Below are positions 27,239-35,105 of a stretch of DNA of 64,000 bases, one piece after another. This DNA comes from Oricola indica (GTDB taxonomy: Bacteria > Pseudomonadota > Alphaproteobacteria > Rhizobiales > Rhizobiaceae), in contig NZ_JAINFJ010000001.1 in NCBI RefSeq assembly GCF_019966595.1, positions 1,054,001-1,118,000 of the forward strand, read 5' to 3'. A model generated the notes under the pieces. The model did not search any database. It saw only the letters and a list, made by a program, of their open reading frames with translations, and had not been told where the DNA came from. Both the position numbers and the translations under genes were made by a program. Numbering within the stretch: the first letter of the stretch is position 1; each line of letters begins with the position of its first letter.

Positions 27239-29161
27239 ATGAGCAATACGTCCAGCTATCAAGCCGTCTATGACGACTGGAAGAAAGATCCGGGCCTGTT
27301 CTGGGAAAAGCAGGCCGAGGCCATAGACTGGTTCAAGCCGTGGGACAAAGTCTTCGATCCGGAAGACGGCGTCTATGGCCGCTGGTTCGCCGGTGCCGAG
27401 TGCAACACCTGCCACAATGCTGTCGACCGCCATGTCGAAGCAGGGCGAGGCGACCAGGCCGCGGTCATCTATGATAGTCCGATCACCGGCAAGCAGCGCA
27501 AGTTCACCTATGGCGAAGTCCTGAAAGAGGTCGAGGCACTTGCCGCGGTCCTGCGTGATCTCGGTGTCGAGAAGGGCGACCGGGTCCTGATCTACATGCC
27601 GATGATCCCGGAAGCCGTCTTCTCCATGCTGGCGGTCGCCCGCCTCGGCGCAATCCATTCCGTCGTCTTCGGCGGCTTCGCGGCGCACGAACTCGCCACC
27701 CGCATCGACGATTGTCATCCGAAGGTTGTCGTCGCTGCGTCCTGCGGCATCGAGCCATCACGGCAGGTGCCCTACAAGCCCCTGCTCGACGCGGCCATCG
27801 CCCAGGCGAAGTTCAAGCCCGATCACTGCCTCGTACTGGAACGCGAGGAGCATCCCTACGATCTCGAACCGGGCCGCGACACCGATTACGCCGCAGCCGT
27901 CTGGGCGCATATGGAAGGCGAGACCAAGGTCCCCTGTGTCCCCGTCGCGGCGACGGACCCGCTCTACATCCTTTACACCTCCGGCACGACGGGTCAGCCC
28001 AAGGGCGTGGTGCGTGACAATGGCGGGCACATGGTCGCTTTGAGCTACTCCATGCGGGCGCTCTACGCCATCGAACCCGGCGAGGTCTTCTGGGCCGCGT
28101 CCGACGTCGGCTGGGTCGTCGGGCATTCCTACATCGTCTACGCACCGCTTCTGATCGGCGCGACGACCATCGTCTTCGAGGGCAAGCCCGTCGGCACACC
28201 CGACGCCGGAACCTTCTGGCGCGTGATCCAGGAACACGGCGTTTCGTCGCTCTTCACCGCGCCGACCGCCTTCCGCGCCATCAAGAAGGAAGATTCCAAG
28301 GGCGCACTGATCCCGAACTACGACATGTCGAGCCTTCGCTCGCTGTTTTTGGCCGGCGAACGCGCCGATCCCGACACGATCAAATGGGCACAGGAGAAGT
28401 TGAAGGTGCCGGTCATCGACCACTGGTGGCAGACCGAAACCGGCTGGGCCATCGCCGGCAATCCGCTCGGTCTCGGCGAACTGCCGGTCAAGATCGGCTC
28501 TCCGACGGTCGCGATGCCCGGTTACGATGTCCAGATCATCGACGATGCGGGACATCCGGTGCCCGCCGGGACGCTTGGTAATATCGTGGTGAAGCTGCCG
28601 CTGCCGCCGTCCTGCCTTCCGACGCTCTGGAATGCCGACGACCGGTTCCGCGCGGCCTATCTCGACGAGTTCCCCGGTTATTACAAGACATCGGACGCCG
28701 GCTACATGGACGAGGACGGCTACCTCTTCATCATGGCGCGCACCGACGACATCATCAATGTCGCCGGCCACCGCCTATCGACCGGGGCGATGGAGGAAGT
28801 CATCGCGGGTCATCCGGATGTCGCGGAATGTGCCGTCATCGGCATCGCCGACAGCCTCAAGGGGCAGTTGCCGGCCGGTTTCCTGGTCCTCAATTCGGGT
28901 GTCGACCGTCCGGCCGAGGAGATCGAGAAAGAAGTCGTCAAGCTGGTGCGTGACGAAATTGGCCCTGTCGCCGCCTTCAAGATCGCACTCACCGTCAACC
29001 GTTTGCCGAAAACCCGCTCCGGCAAGATTCTGCGCGGAACCATGCAGAAGATCGCCGACGGCGAGGACTGGAAGATGCCGGCCACCATCGACGACCCGGC
29101 TATCCTCGACGAAATCGGCGAAGTGCTCAGGGAACGCAAGGTAGGCCTGGCCGCTGCCTGA
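27239..29161 (+). CDS. prpE: Propionyl-CoA synthetase (acyl-CoA synthetase family)
   Basis: ANL-superfamily enzyme that activates propionate (possibly acetate) through an acyl-adenylate. The 640 aa carry the P-loop-like motif YILYTSGTTGQPKGVVRDNGG, WQTETGWAIAGNP, YKTSDAGYMDEDGY and the C-terminal PKTRSGKILRGTM with the acetylatable lysine. The N-terminal WKKDPGLFWEKQAEAIDWFK and the RDNGGH segment favour PrpE over Acs. GGGAGGAG lies upstream of the ATG. Followed by an SDR gene 106 bp downstream; a shared pathway is possible but unproven. Confidence 0.9.
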   Translation: MSNTSSYQAVYDDWKKDPGLFWEKQAEAIDWFKPWDKVFDPEDGVYGRWFAGAECNTCHNAVDRHVEAGRGDQAAVIYDSPITGKQRKFTYGEVLKEVEALAAVLRDLGVEKGDRVLIYMPMIPEAVFSMLAVARLGAIHSVVFGGFAAHELATRIDDCHPKVVVAASCGIEPSRQVPYKPLLDAAIAQAKFKPDHCLVLEREEHPYDLEPGRDTDYAAAVWAHMEGETKVPCVPVAATDPLYILYTSGTTGQPKGVVRDNGGHMVALSYSMRALYAIEPGEVFWAASDVGWVVGHSYIVYAPLLIGATTIVFEGKPVGTPDAGTFWRVIQEHGVSSLFTAPTAFRAIKKEDSKGALIPNYDMSSLRSLFLAGERADPDTIKWAQEKLKVPVIDHWWQTETGWAIAGNPLGLGELPVKIGSPTVAMPGYDVQIIDDAGHPVPAGTLGNIVVKLPLPPSCLPTLWNADDRFRAAYLDEFPGYYKTSDAGYMDEDGYLFIMARTDDIINVAGHRLSTGAMEEVIAGHPDVAECAVIGIADSLKGQLPAGFLVLNSGVDRPAEEIEKEVVKLVRDEIGPVAAFKIALTVNRLPKTRSGKILRGTMQKIADGEDWKMPATIDDPAILDEIGEVLRERKVGLAAA

Positions 29162-29267
29162 GAGAGTATTTCTGACTCATGAGAACGAGCGTCCGCCTCG
29201 CGCGGCCGCAGCATTTCCATTTGCCGCCGGAAGCGTTAGGTCTGCCTGAAAGAAACAGGAGACTATC

Positions 29268-30059
29268 ATGGCACTCGACGGAAAGATCGCGATCGTCACC
29301 GGCGGCGCGCAGGGAATCGGATACGCGATCGTCAAGCGACTGTTGAGCGACGGCGTGCGGGTGATGCTTGCCGACATAGACGAGAAAAAGGGTGCGGCCG
29401 CGGCCGAGGAACTGTCCGACCTGGGCGATGTCCGGTCCATCGGCGTCGATGTCGGCGACCGCCTCAGCGTCCACAACCTCATGGCCTCCGTGCTCGACGT
29501 CTTCGGCGACGTCGACATCCTGGTCAATAATGCCGGTATCGTGCATGGCGCGGATTTCCTCGATATCACGGAAGAGGATTTCGACCGCGTGATGCGCGTC
29601 AACATCAAGGGACAGTTCCTGTGCGGACAGGCTGCCGCGCGCCTGATGGTGGAAAAGGTCAAGAATAGCGGCCCCGCCGGCGCCATCGTCAACATGTCGT
29701 CGATCAACGGCGCCGTCGCGATCCCCAATCAGGTGCCCTATTGCGTCTCCAAGGGCGGCGTGAACCAGTTGACGAAGGTCATGGCCATGTCGCTTGCGCC
29801 TTACGGCATCCGGGTCAACGCCGTCGGCCCGGGCTCGATCATGACCGAGATGCTGTCCTCGGTGAATGATGACCCGGAAGCGCGCAATCGCATCCTGTCC
29901 AGGACCCCGCTTCTGCGCATCGGCGAGACGGCGGAAATCGCTTCGACCGTTTCCTTCCTCGCCTCCGACGACGCCGGCTACATCACGGGCCAGACGATCT
30001 ACGCAGATGGCGGACGCCTCGCGCTCAATTACACGGTGCCGGTGCCCGAAGAGGAGTAA
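29268..30059 (+). CDS. SDR family NAD(P)-dependent oxidoreductase
   Basis: Classical short-chain dehydrogenase/reductase, 263 aa. The cofactor motif VTGGAQGIGYAI is at about 10-21, LVNNAGIVHG at about 86, and the catalytic triad is Ser in NMSSING with Tyr/Lys in YCVSKGG. The acidic LADIDEKK after strand 2 favours NAD(H). The C-terminus SDDAGYITGQTIYADGG is the usual tail. GGAG upstream of the ATG. Substrate not predictable; 3-hydroxyacyl or sugar alcohols are common in the family. Confidence 0.9.
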   Translation: MALDGKIAIVTGGAQGIGYAIVKRLLSDGVRVMLADIDEKKGAAAAEELSDLGDVRSIGVDVGDRLSVHNLMASVLDVFGDVDILVNNAGIVHGADFLDITEEDFDRVMRVNIKGQFLCGQAAARLMVEKVKNSGPAGAIVNMSSINGAVAIPNQVPYCVSKGGVNQLTKVMAMSLAPYGIRVNAVGPGSIMTEMLSSVNDDPEARNRILSRTPLLRIGETAEIASTVSFLASDDAGYITGQTIYADGGRLALNYTVPVPEEE

Positions 30060-30078
30060 GCCGGACTGTCGGACATTT

Positions 30079-30106
30079 CCCTCCTGACAGAATGATGTCA
30101 GGAGGG
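30079..30106. repeat. Perfect 11-bp palindrome between SDR and VOC genes
   Basis: CCCTCCTGACA (30079-30089) and TGTCAGGAGGG (30096-30106) are perfect inverted copies around GAATGA. No T run follows, so it is either a non-canonical terminator for the SDR gene or an operator for the VOC-WYL gene pair that starts 47 nt later. Confidence 0.5.
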
Positions 30107-30152
30107 GTATGACACATTCGGGTCGTCAGCCAATCTTTGAAAGGAAACGGCC

Positions 30153-30527
30153 ATGTCCGACGCACCCCGGAATACAGCAGTCTGGTTCGAGATCCCGGTT
30201 ACCGATCTCGACGCTTCCAAGCGCTTCTACGAGGAAGTGCTGTCCATCACGATGACCCGCAACGACGATGGCCCCAACCCGATGGTCATGTTCTCCTCCA
30301 TGGCCGACTTAGGCGTGTCCGGACATCTCTATCCGGGCAAACCCTCCGAAGCCGGAACCGGCAACACGATCCACCTCGCGATCGACGGATCGCTCGACGA
30401 CGCGATGGGACGGGTGAAGGCATCGGGTGGCGAAGTGCTGTCGCCGGCGATCGACATCCCCGCCGGCAGCTTCTTCTATGCGACGGACCCCGACGGAAAC
30501 TCCATCGGACTGTTCAGGGCGGCCTGA
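30153..30527 (+). CDS. VOC (glyoxalase/bleomycin-resistance) family protein
   Basis: A 124-aa single vicinal-oxygen-chelate module: NTAVWFEIPVTDLDASKRFY opens the first beta-alpha-beta-beta-beta unit and PAGSFFYATDPDGNSIGLFR closes the second. Metal ligands are not fully evident (Glu in WFEIP, His in TIHLAI), so enzymatic activity is uncertain; some relatives act as binding proteins. GAAAGGAAA precedes the ATG. The next gene, a WYL regulator, starts 5 nt after the stop, so the two are one transcription unit. Confidence 0.85.
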   Translation: MSDAPRNTAVWFEIPVTDLDASKRFYEEVLSITMTRNDDGPNPMVMFSSMADLGVSGHLYPGKPSEAGTGNTIHLAIDGSLDDAMGRVKASGGEVLSPAIDIPAGSFFYATDPDGNSIGLFRAA

Positions 30528-30532
30528 CGACC

Positions 30533-31237
30533 ATGCGACGCGCCGACCGCCTCTTCCAGATCGTACAGCACCTGAGGGGCGGCCGGCTCGTCACGGCGAA
30601 AAAACTCGCCGACAAGCTCGAAGTCTCCGAACGCACGATCTATCGCGACATTGCCGACCTCCAGTCGACAGGGGTTCCCATCGACGGTGAGGCCGGTGTC
30701 GGATACATCATGCGCGAAGGCTTCGACCTGCCGCCATTGATGTTTTCGCGTGACGAGATCGTCGCGCTCGTGGCAGGCGCCCGCCTCGTGAAGGCCTGGG
30801 GCGGAGCCACCCTGGCGCGTGCTGCGGAAGAAGCGCTCATCAAGATCGAGGCGGTCCTTCCCGATGCCGAGCGCGCACGCCTGCACTCGACAGAGATCCA
30901 CGCGCCGACTTTCCTGTTGCCCGACAGCGTACGCGCAAATCTCGACGTGGTGGAGCGCGCGGCGGAATCGAAAAACGTCATCCGTTTCGCCTATGTCGAC
31001 GCGGAAGACCGCACCACCAGCCGCTCCATCCGCCCGCTCGGCCTCTGGTTCTGGGGCGGGCGCTGGCTGTTCGTCGGCTGGTGCCTGCTCCGCGAGGATT
31101 TCCGCATGTTCCGCGTCGACCGCGTCCGCGATGTCGAGACGCTGCCGGAAACCTTCCGTCCCGAACGCGGCAAGACGCTGCGCGACTTCTATCGCCAGAT
31201 GGAAGAACGCGGCGATATGTCTCCGGGCGGACATTAG
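30533..31237 (+). CDS. YafY/WYL-domain transcriptional regulator
   Basis: A 234-aa DeoR-like regulator. The N-terminal winged helix-turn-helix (RADRLFQIVQHLRGGRLVTA, then LEVSERTIYRDIADLQSTG) spans about 1-60. A WYL ligand-binding domain follows (about 130-210; VIRFAYVDAEDRTTSRSIRP and GLWFWGGRWLFVGWC). WYL proteins often bind small ligands or nucleic acids. It starts 5 nt after the VOC gene stop, so the VOC protein and regulator probably share a signal. The frame is open upstream but antisense-like and not part of the gene. Confidence 0.9.
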   Translation: MRRADRLFQIVQHLRGGRLVTAKKLADKLEVSERTIYRDIADLQSTGVPIDGEAGVGYIMREGFDLPPLMFSRDEIVALVAGARLVKAWGGATLARAAEEALIKIEAVLPDAERARLHSTEIHAPTFLLPDSVRANLDVVERAAESKNVIRFAYVDAEDRTTSRSIRPLGLWFWGGRWLFVGWCLLREDFRMFRVDRVRDVETLPETFRPERGKTLRDFYRQMEERGDMSPGGH

Positions 31238-31257
31238 ATCACCGCCACGCCGAAACG

Positions 31258-31707
31258 TCAGAGATCCGGGGCTTTCGCCGCCTTCGCGGCCAGGGCGAGA
31301 AACTGCCTGTACTCGTCGTCGTCAAGGCCGGGAAGAATTTCCTTTTGAAGCCGCTCGACCACCGGCAGAACAGCATCGACGATCCTGTTGCCCTCCTCGG
31401 TGATCGTCAGTTCCCGTGCCCTCCGGTCGCGGCCGCTGACTGTCCTGGCGACGAGCCCCTTCTGTTCCAACCGGTCGATTACGGAGCCGGTCGTTGCCCG
31501 GTCCTTCGCGATCGCATCGGCGAGACCTGCCTGGTCCGTGCCGGGGCTGAAACGCAACACATCGAGCGCGGCGAACTGGACCGGTGTCAGATCGTATCCC
31601 GCCTCACGGACGCGCTGCGAGAAGATATGCGTCGAAACCTGATGCAAGCGCCTTATAAGGTGCCCCGGCATTCCCAGACTGGCCGCCCTCGGACCTCGTT
31701 CGTTCAT
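31258..31707 (-). CDS. MarR family transcriptional regulator
   Basis: A dimeric winged-helix regulator of 149 aa. The HTH is TDQAGLADAIAKDRATTGSV and the wing is RTVSGRDRRARELTITEEG, with flanking dimerisation helices (HLIRRLHQVSTHIFSQRVRE and a C-terminal helix ending AAKAPDL). MarR members often sense phenolics or oxidants. The ATG at 31707 is used, with GAGG upstream. It converges on the WYL gene with a 20-bp gap; its target is not evident. Confidence 0.92.
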   Translation of the reverse strand: MNERGPRAASLGMPGHLIRRLHQVSTHIFSQRVREAGYDLTPVQFAALDVLRFSPGTDQAGLADAIAKDRATTGSVIDRLEQKGLVARTVSGRDRRARELTITEEGNRIVDAVLPVVERLQKEILPGLDDDEYRQFLALAAKAAKAPDL

Positions 31708-31821
31708 CACGCATCCTCTGTGCGCCGCCCAATCCCGGCGGTCAGCGCCAGCCTACGCAAAATTGATAAGAAAGCATACTTTTTGTCACGCCTTCGCGGC
31801 GGGTTCGGGAACACCTGTCCG

Positions 31822-31852
31822 AAAAAGAAAAGGCCCGCCTGAAAGCGGGCCT
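31822..31852 (-). terminator. Rho-independent terminator after trcR
   Basis: On the minus strand AGGCCCGC-TTTCAG-GCGGGCCT is followed by TTTCTTTTTC, 28 nt after the trcR stop. The 8-bp GC stem with a U-rich tail is typical. Confidence 0.85.
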
Positions 31853-31879
31853 CGCAAATGGCAAAAAGGAAAATGAGGC

Positions 31880-32602
31880 CTATTGCTCGTCCTCGTTGCC
31901 CTCTTCCTCGCTCTGGGAGCCCTTGAGGGAGGAAAGGCGAGCAAAGACGGCGTCCGCGTCGAGCTCCTCGTCTTCCTTCGGCTTGACCGGCTGCGAAAGA
32001 ATGTCGTCGGCGGGCAGGTTTTCGGTTTCCGAGGCCGGCAGCAAGCTGTCGCCCTGCTCTCCTTCGACCGGTGCCGGCCGCAACTTGGCCGCCTTCTGCA
32101 CCTCGAAATCGAGATCGATCTGGGAGCAAAGCCCCAGCGCCACGGGATCGACCGGCTGCAAATTCGCCGAATTCCAGTGCGTGCGGTTGCGGATCTGTTC
32201 GATCGTGTTCTTGGTCGTGCCGACGAGACGCGAGATCTGCGCGTCCTTGAGTTCGGGATGGTTGCGCACCAGCCAGAGGATCGCGTTCGGACGGTCCTGA
32301 CGCTTCGAGACCGGCGTGTAGCGAGGTCCCTTCTTGCGCAGTTCCGGGACTGCATATTTCGCGGCCGCGAGCTTCATCTGGTAATTCGTGTCCGATTCGG
32401 CCTTGGCGATTTCGTCGCGCGTCAACTGGCCGGTATTGATCGGGTCCAGGCCCTTGATGCCCTGCGCCGATTCACCGTCCGCAATCGCCTTGACCTCGAG
32501 AGGATGCAGCTTGCAGAACTGCGCGATCTGGTCGAAGGAAAGCGCCGTGTTGTCGACGAGCCAGACGGCCGTCGCCTTGGGCATCAGAAGTGTATTGGCC
32601 AT
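31880..32602 (-). CDS. trcR: Cell cycle transcriptional regulator TrcR (DUF1013)
   Basis: An alphaproteobacteria-specific protein of 240 aa named as a cell-cycle regulator by family annotation. It starts MANTLLMPKATAVWLVDNTALSFDQIAQF, an HTH-like segment (LSFDQIAQFCKLHPLEVKAI), and a second HTH-like region (LKDAQISRLVGTTKNTIEQI, about 118-137). The C-terminal third is acidic and low-complexity. It is monocistronic with a strong terminator. Family assignment is good; regulatory targets are unknown. Confidence 0.9.
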   Translation of the reverse strand: MANTLLMPKATAVWLVDNTALSFDQIAQFCKLHPLEVKAIADGESAQGIKGLDPINTGQLTRDEIAKAESDTNYQMKLAAAKYAVPELRKKGPRYTPVSKRQDRPNAILWLVRNHPELKDAQISRLVGTTKNTIEQIRNRTHWNSANLQPVDPVALGLCSQIDLDFEVQKAAKLRPAPVEGEQGDSLLPASETENLPADDILSQPVKPKEDEELDADAVFARLSSLKGSQSEEEGNEDEQ

Positions 32603-32750
32603 TGGATAAACCTTTCCTGTTCGTCCGCGCCGGGGCCGCGGGCGTGGTGTCTAACCACTGATTTCCGGAAGAATGAGCGCTCCATAGCGCATCTCGGCGC
32701 GCTTCGCAATAAAGCCGGGCGTCACGGATAACAGGTTATTCCGGCTAAGA

Positions 32751-34205
32751 TCAGACGGCGCGTGCGACCGACGCGGGCCCGCCGCCGATCCGCGCAAGGA
32801 AACGCCGCGACAGGAAGGCCGGAATCTCGTCCGGCGGCATCGGCTTCGAGTAATAATAACCCTGCACCTTGCGCGCACCGATTCCCTGAAGGACGTCGAG
32901 TTCCTGCTCCGTCTCCACGCCTTCGATGATCGAGCCGACACCCAGTGTCGCGCACATGTCCACCATCGTCTTGATGACCTTCGCGGTACGGCCCCCGTCG
33001 GCGAGCCGCGTAACGAAGCTGCGATCGATCTTGATCGTGTTGATATCCAGCTGGTCGATATGGCCGAAATTGGCATAACCGACGCCGAAATCGTCGAGCG
33101 CGACCCTGGCGCCGAGCGTCTGCAGTTTCGCAAGCGATTTTCGCGCCGTCTCGAAGTCAGACATGATGAGGGTTTCGGTCACTTCGAATTCGAGCCGAGC
33201 GGGATCGATGTCGCTTGCCTCTATGATCCGGCACAGCTTGTCGATTGCCGTCGACGACATGATGTCGCGAATGGACAGGTTGAAGGACAGCTTGATATCG
33301 CCGGGCCAGTCCCTGGCGATCTTGAGTGCCTTCCCGAGAAGGATTGGTGTCATTTCCTCGATCAGGCCGGTCCGTTCCGCCGCCGCGATGAAAACGTCGG
33401 GGCGCACATTGCCCAGTGACGGGCTGTTCCAGCGCGCCAGGGCCTCGAAGCCCGTCGTTTCACCGGAGGCGATATCCACCTGCGGCTGGAAGACGACGGA
33501 CATCTCCGCTTCCTTGTCGCTGGACCGCAATGCCTGCTCCACACGGCCGATCTGCTCCAGATCCTCTTCGTGCTCGTGCGAGAAGATGACCGTGCCGCTG
33601 CCGTTTGCCTTGGCGCGGAACATGGCGAAGTCGGCCCGCTCGATCAGGCCCGTTTCATCGAGATCGGCGATCGTCGAGCGAACGAATCCCACCGACGCGG
33701 AGACGGAAAACTCGATGTCCGATATCAGGTAAGGGCTGGCAATGCTTTCCCGGATCGTGTCGCCATGCCCATGCAACTGCTCATCGTTTCGCGCGCCGTC
33801 GATCAGGATCGCGAACTCATCGCCGCCGAGCCGCGAGACCAGCCCGTTCCCGCCTCCGGCGTCACGAAGCCTCGCGGCAACCTCGATCAGCAAAAGGTCG
33901 CCCACTGTGTGGCCGTAACTGTCGTTGATCGATTTGAAGCCGTCCAGATCGACGACGCCCAGCACGAACTCCTCGCCACCGGCACGGCCACGTTCGAGCC
34001 TCTCTCGAAGGCGCCTGAAGAAATTCCGGCGGTTCGGCAATTCGGTCAGCATGTCCTGGTCAGCCTGCGCCTCGGCCGTCTGCCGCAGCGTCTCGGCGGT
34101 CATGCGCGCCCGAATCTCACGCGATATCGCCCCGCGTGTGAGTGTCGAGATGCAATAGCCCGCGAGCGAGCCGGCAAGCGCGATCATCGAGGCTTGCAAG
34201 AGCAT
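32751..34205 (-). CDS. GGDEF-EAL domain protein (downstream part of an amber-interrupted gene)
   Basis: A 484-aa protein with one remaining N-terminal membrane segment (IALAGSLAGYC), a GGDEF domain with intact GGDEF at 127-131 and a DUF-typical VDLDGFKSINDSYGHTVGD, and an EAL domain with all key residues: EALAR (254), FNLS, EFEVTE, ALDDFGVGYANF, TIKIDRSF, IIEGVETEQE and KVQGYYYSKPMP. It should therefore be able to make and break cyclic di-GMP. The ATG at 34205 is 12 nt after an in-frame TAG that separates it from the membrane-domain ORF upstream. AGGCGG lies 6 nt before the ATG, so reinitiation is possible. Confidence 0.88.
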   Translation of the reverse strand: MLLQASMIALAGSLAGYCISTLTRGAISREIRARMTAETLRQTAEAQADQDMLTELPNRRNFFRRLRERLERGRAGGEEFVLGVVDLDGFKSINDSYGHTVGDLLLIEVAARLRDAGGGNGLVSRLGGDEFAILIDGARNDEQLHGHGDTIRESIASPYLISDIEFSVSASVGFVRSTIADLDETGLIERADFAMFRAKANGSGTVIFSHEHEEDLEQIGRVEQALRSSDKEAEMSVVFQPQVDIASGETTGFEALARWNSPSLGNVRPDVFIAAAERTGLIEEMTPILLGKALKIARDWPGDIKLSFNLSIRDIMSSTAIDKLCRIIEASDIDPARLEFEVTETLIMSDFETARKSLAKLQTLGARVALDDFGVGYANFGHIDQLDINTIKIDRSFVTRLADGGRTAKVIKTMVDMCATLGVGSIIEGVETEQELDVLQGIGARKVQGYYYSKPMPPDEIPAFLSRRFLARIGGGPASVARAV

Positions 34206-34217
34206 GTCGCCGCCTGC

Positions 34218-34724
34218 CTAGCTCGCGAAAGCCAGCATGGTGGCGACCGACGACAGGATCGCGGTGACAACAAGCCGTGTGCTGATACCGAAGATGGCGA
34301 CAATCAGCATGGGCAGCATGAAAAAGAAGAGCTTAGCCGGCTCCAGCTGCACGAAGTTGTTGGCCGCCGCCTTGAGATTGATCAGCGCGAAAAAGGCGAA
34401 GCCAAAAAATTCCAGTTCGCGATAGCTCAGGGCCCGCCGACGAACATCAAGGCCCATCGCGAGGAAAGCCATCGCGATCAGTGCCGAGGAAACCGACAAG
34501 AATGCATGGCCGGCGGCATCCGCAACCAACAGGTGATAAAAGACAGTCAGGGCGAAATAGAACGAGATCGGCAGGAGGATCGCAGCGAACATCGACTGGT
34601 AGGATGCAGCCAGCGCATGGCGCATCTCCACCTCCGAGGCATTGCCGGATTTCGAGCCCGCGCCTGTCGCGCGCAACCCGCTTCTCTCCCCTGCAATGTA
34701 GTCACGCTTGCTGTGCCGACCCAT
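34218..34724 (-). CDS. Membrane-domain fragment of the split GGDEF-EAL protein
   Basis: A 168-aa ORF with about five hydrophobic helices (AILLPISFYFALTVFYHLLV, LIAMAFLAMGL, FGFAFFALINL, LFFFMLPMLIVAIFGI, VVTAILSSVATMLAFA). It ends at TAG (34218-34220) in exactly the same frame as the downstream GGDEF-EAL ORF, with only AGGD between the stop and the next Met. Rhizobial GGDEF-EAL proteins commonly have this membrane sensor fused, so this is best read as the 5' part of one gene disrupted by a nonsense codon. Either a recent mutation, a sequencing error, or two separately translated subunits. Confidence 0.7.
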   Translation of the reverse strand: MGRHSKRDYIAGERSGLRATGAGSKSGNASEVEMRHALAASYQSMFAAILLPISFYFALTVFYHLLVADAAGHAFLSVSSALIAMAFLAMGLDVRRRALSYRELEFFGFAFFALINLKAAANNFVQLEPAKLFFFMLPMLIVAIFGISTRLVVTAILSSVATMLAFAS

Positions 34725-35105
34725 GCAAATTCATCCGACGGGCCAATCTCGCTGGTTGCCGATTGGCCGGTCTGTCTTGACGACTTGTTGTTGATGGCGT
34801 TGGCGCGTCCGCTATGGCGGCGCGCGACATCCGGCCCGGCCGGGAGAGCGATCGGCATCATGCCCTGCCGTTGCGACAGACGCTCCCCGAACTCGTAACA
34901 ATCGCGCTTTTGACAGACACTTAACGCCCTCATCGCGAATCGCAACGTCGTTAACGGCGCGCTAAGCGGACCGCGAAAGCTGTCATCATTTCTTCGTCAT
35001 CCCGTCATGGCGCTGTCATGCACCTCGCCAACAAGTCGCGCGTCGATTGCCGGGCCGATTCCGCGTCCGTTTTACCGATTCCACGCAATCTCAGGGAGCT
35101 GAGGC
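34725..35105. other. Intergenic region between divergent GGDEF and phytase-like genes
   Basis: This 381-bp stretch contains no gene I can support. Its right half holds the PhoB box described separately. Its left half has one TTAA-N7-CTAA at 34951-34965, a poor CtrA-like match. No convincing -35/-10 pair was found by eye. Confidence 0.6.
34980..35019 (+). promoter_or_regulatory. PhoB box (tandem) upstream of phytase-like gene
   Basis: Heptamers in exact 11-bp register: CTGTCAT (34980-34986), TCTTCGT (34991-34997, degenerate), CCGTCAT (35002-35008) and CTGTCAT (35013-35019). The last two form a near-perfect Pho box (CTGTCAT-N4-CTGTCAT) ending 86 bp before the start codon of an exported phytase-family protein. 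This fits induction by phosphate starvation through PhoBR. Confidence 0.75.
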
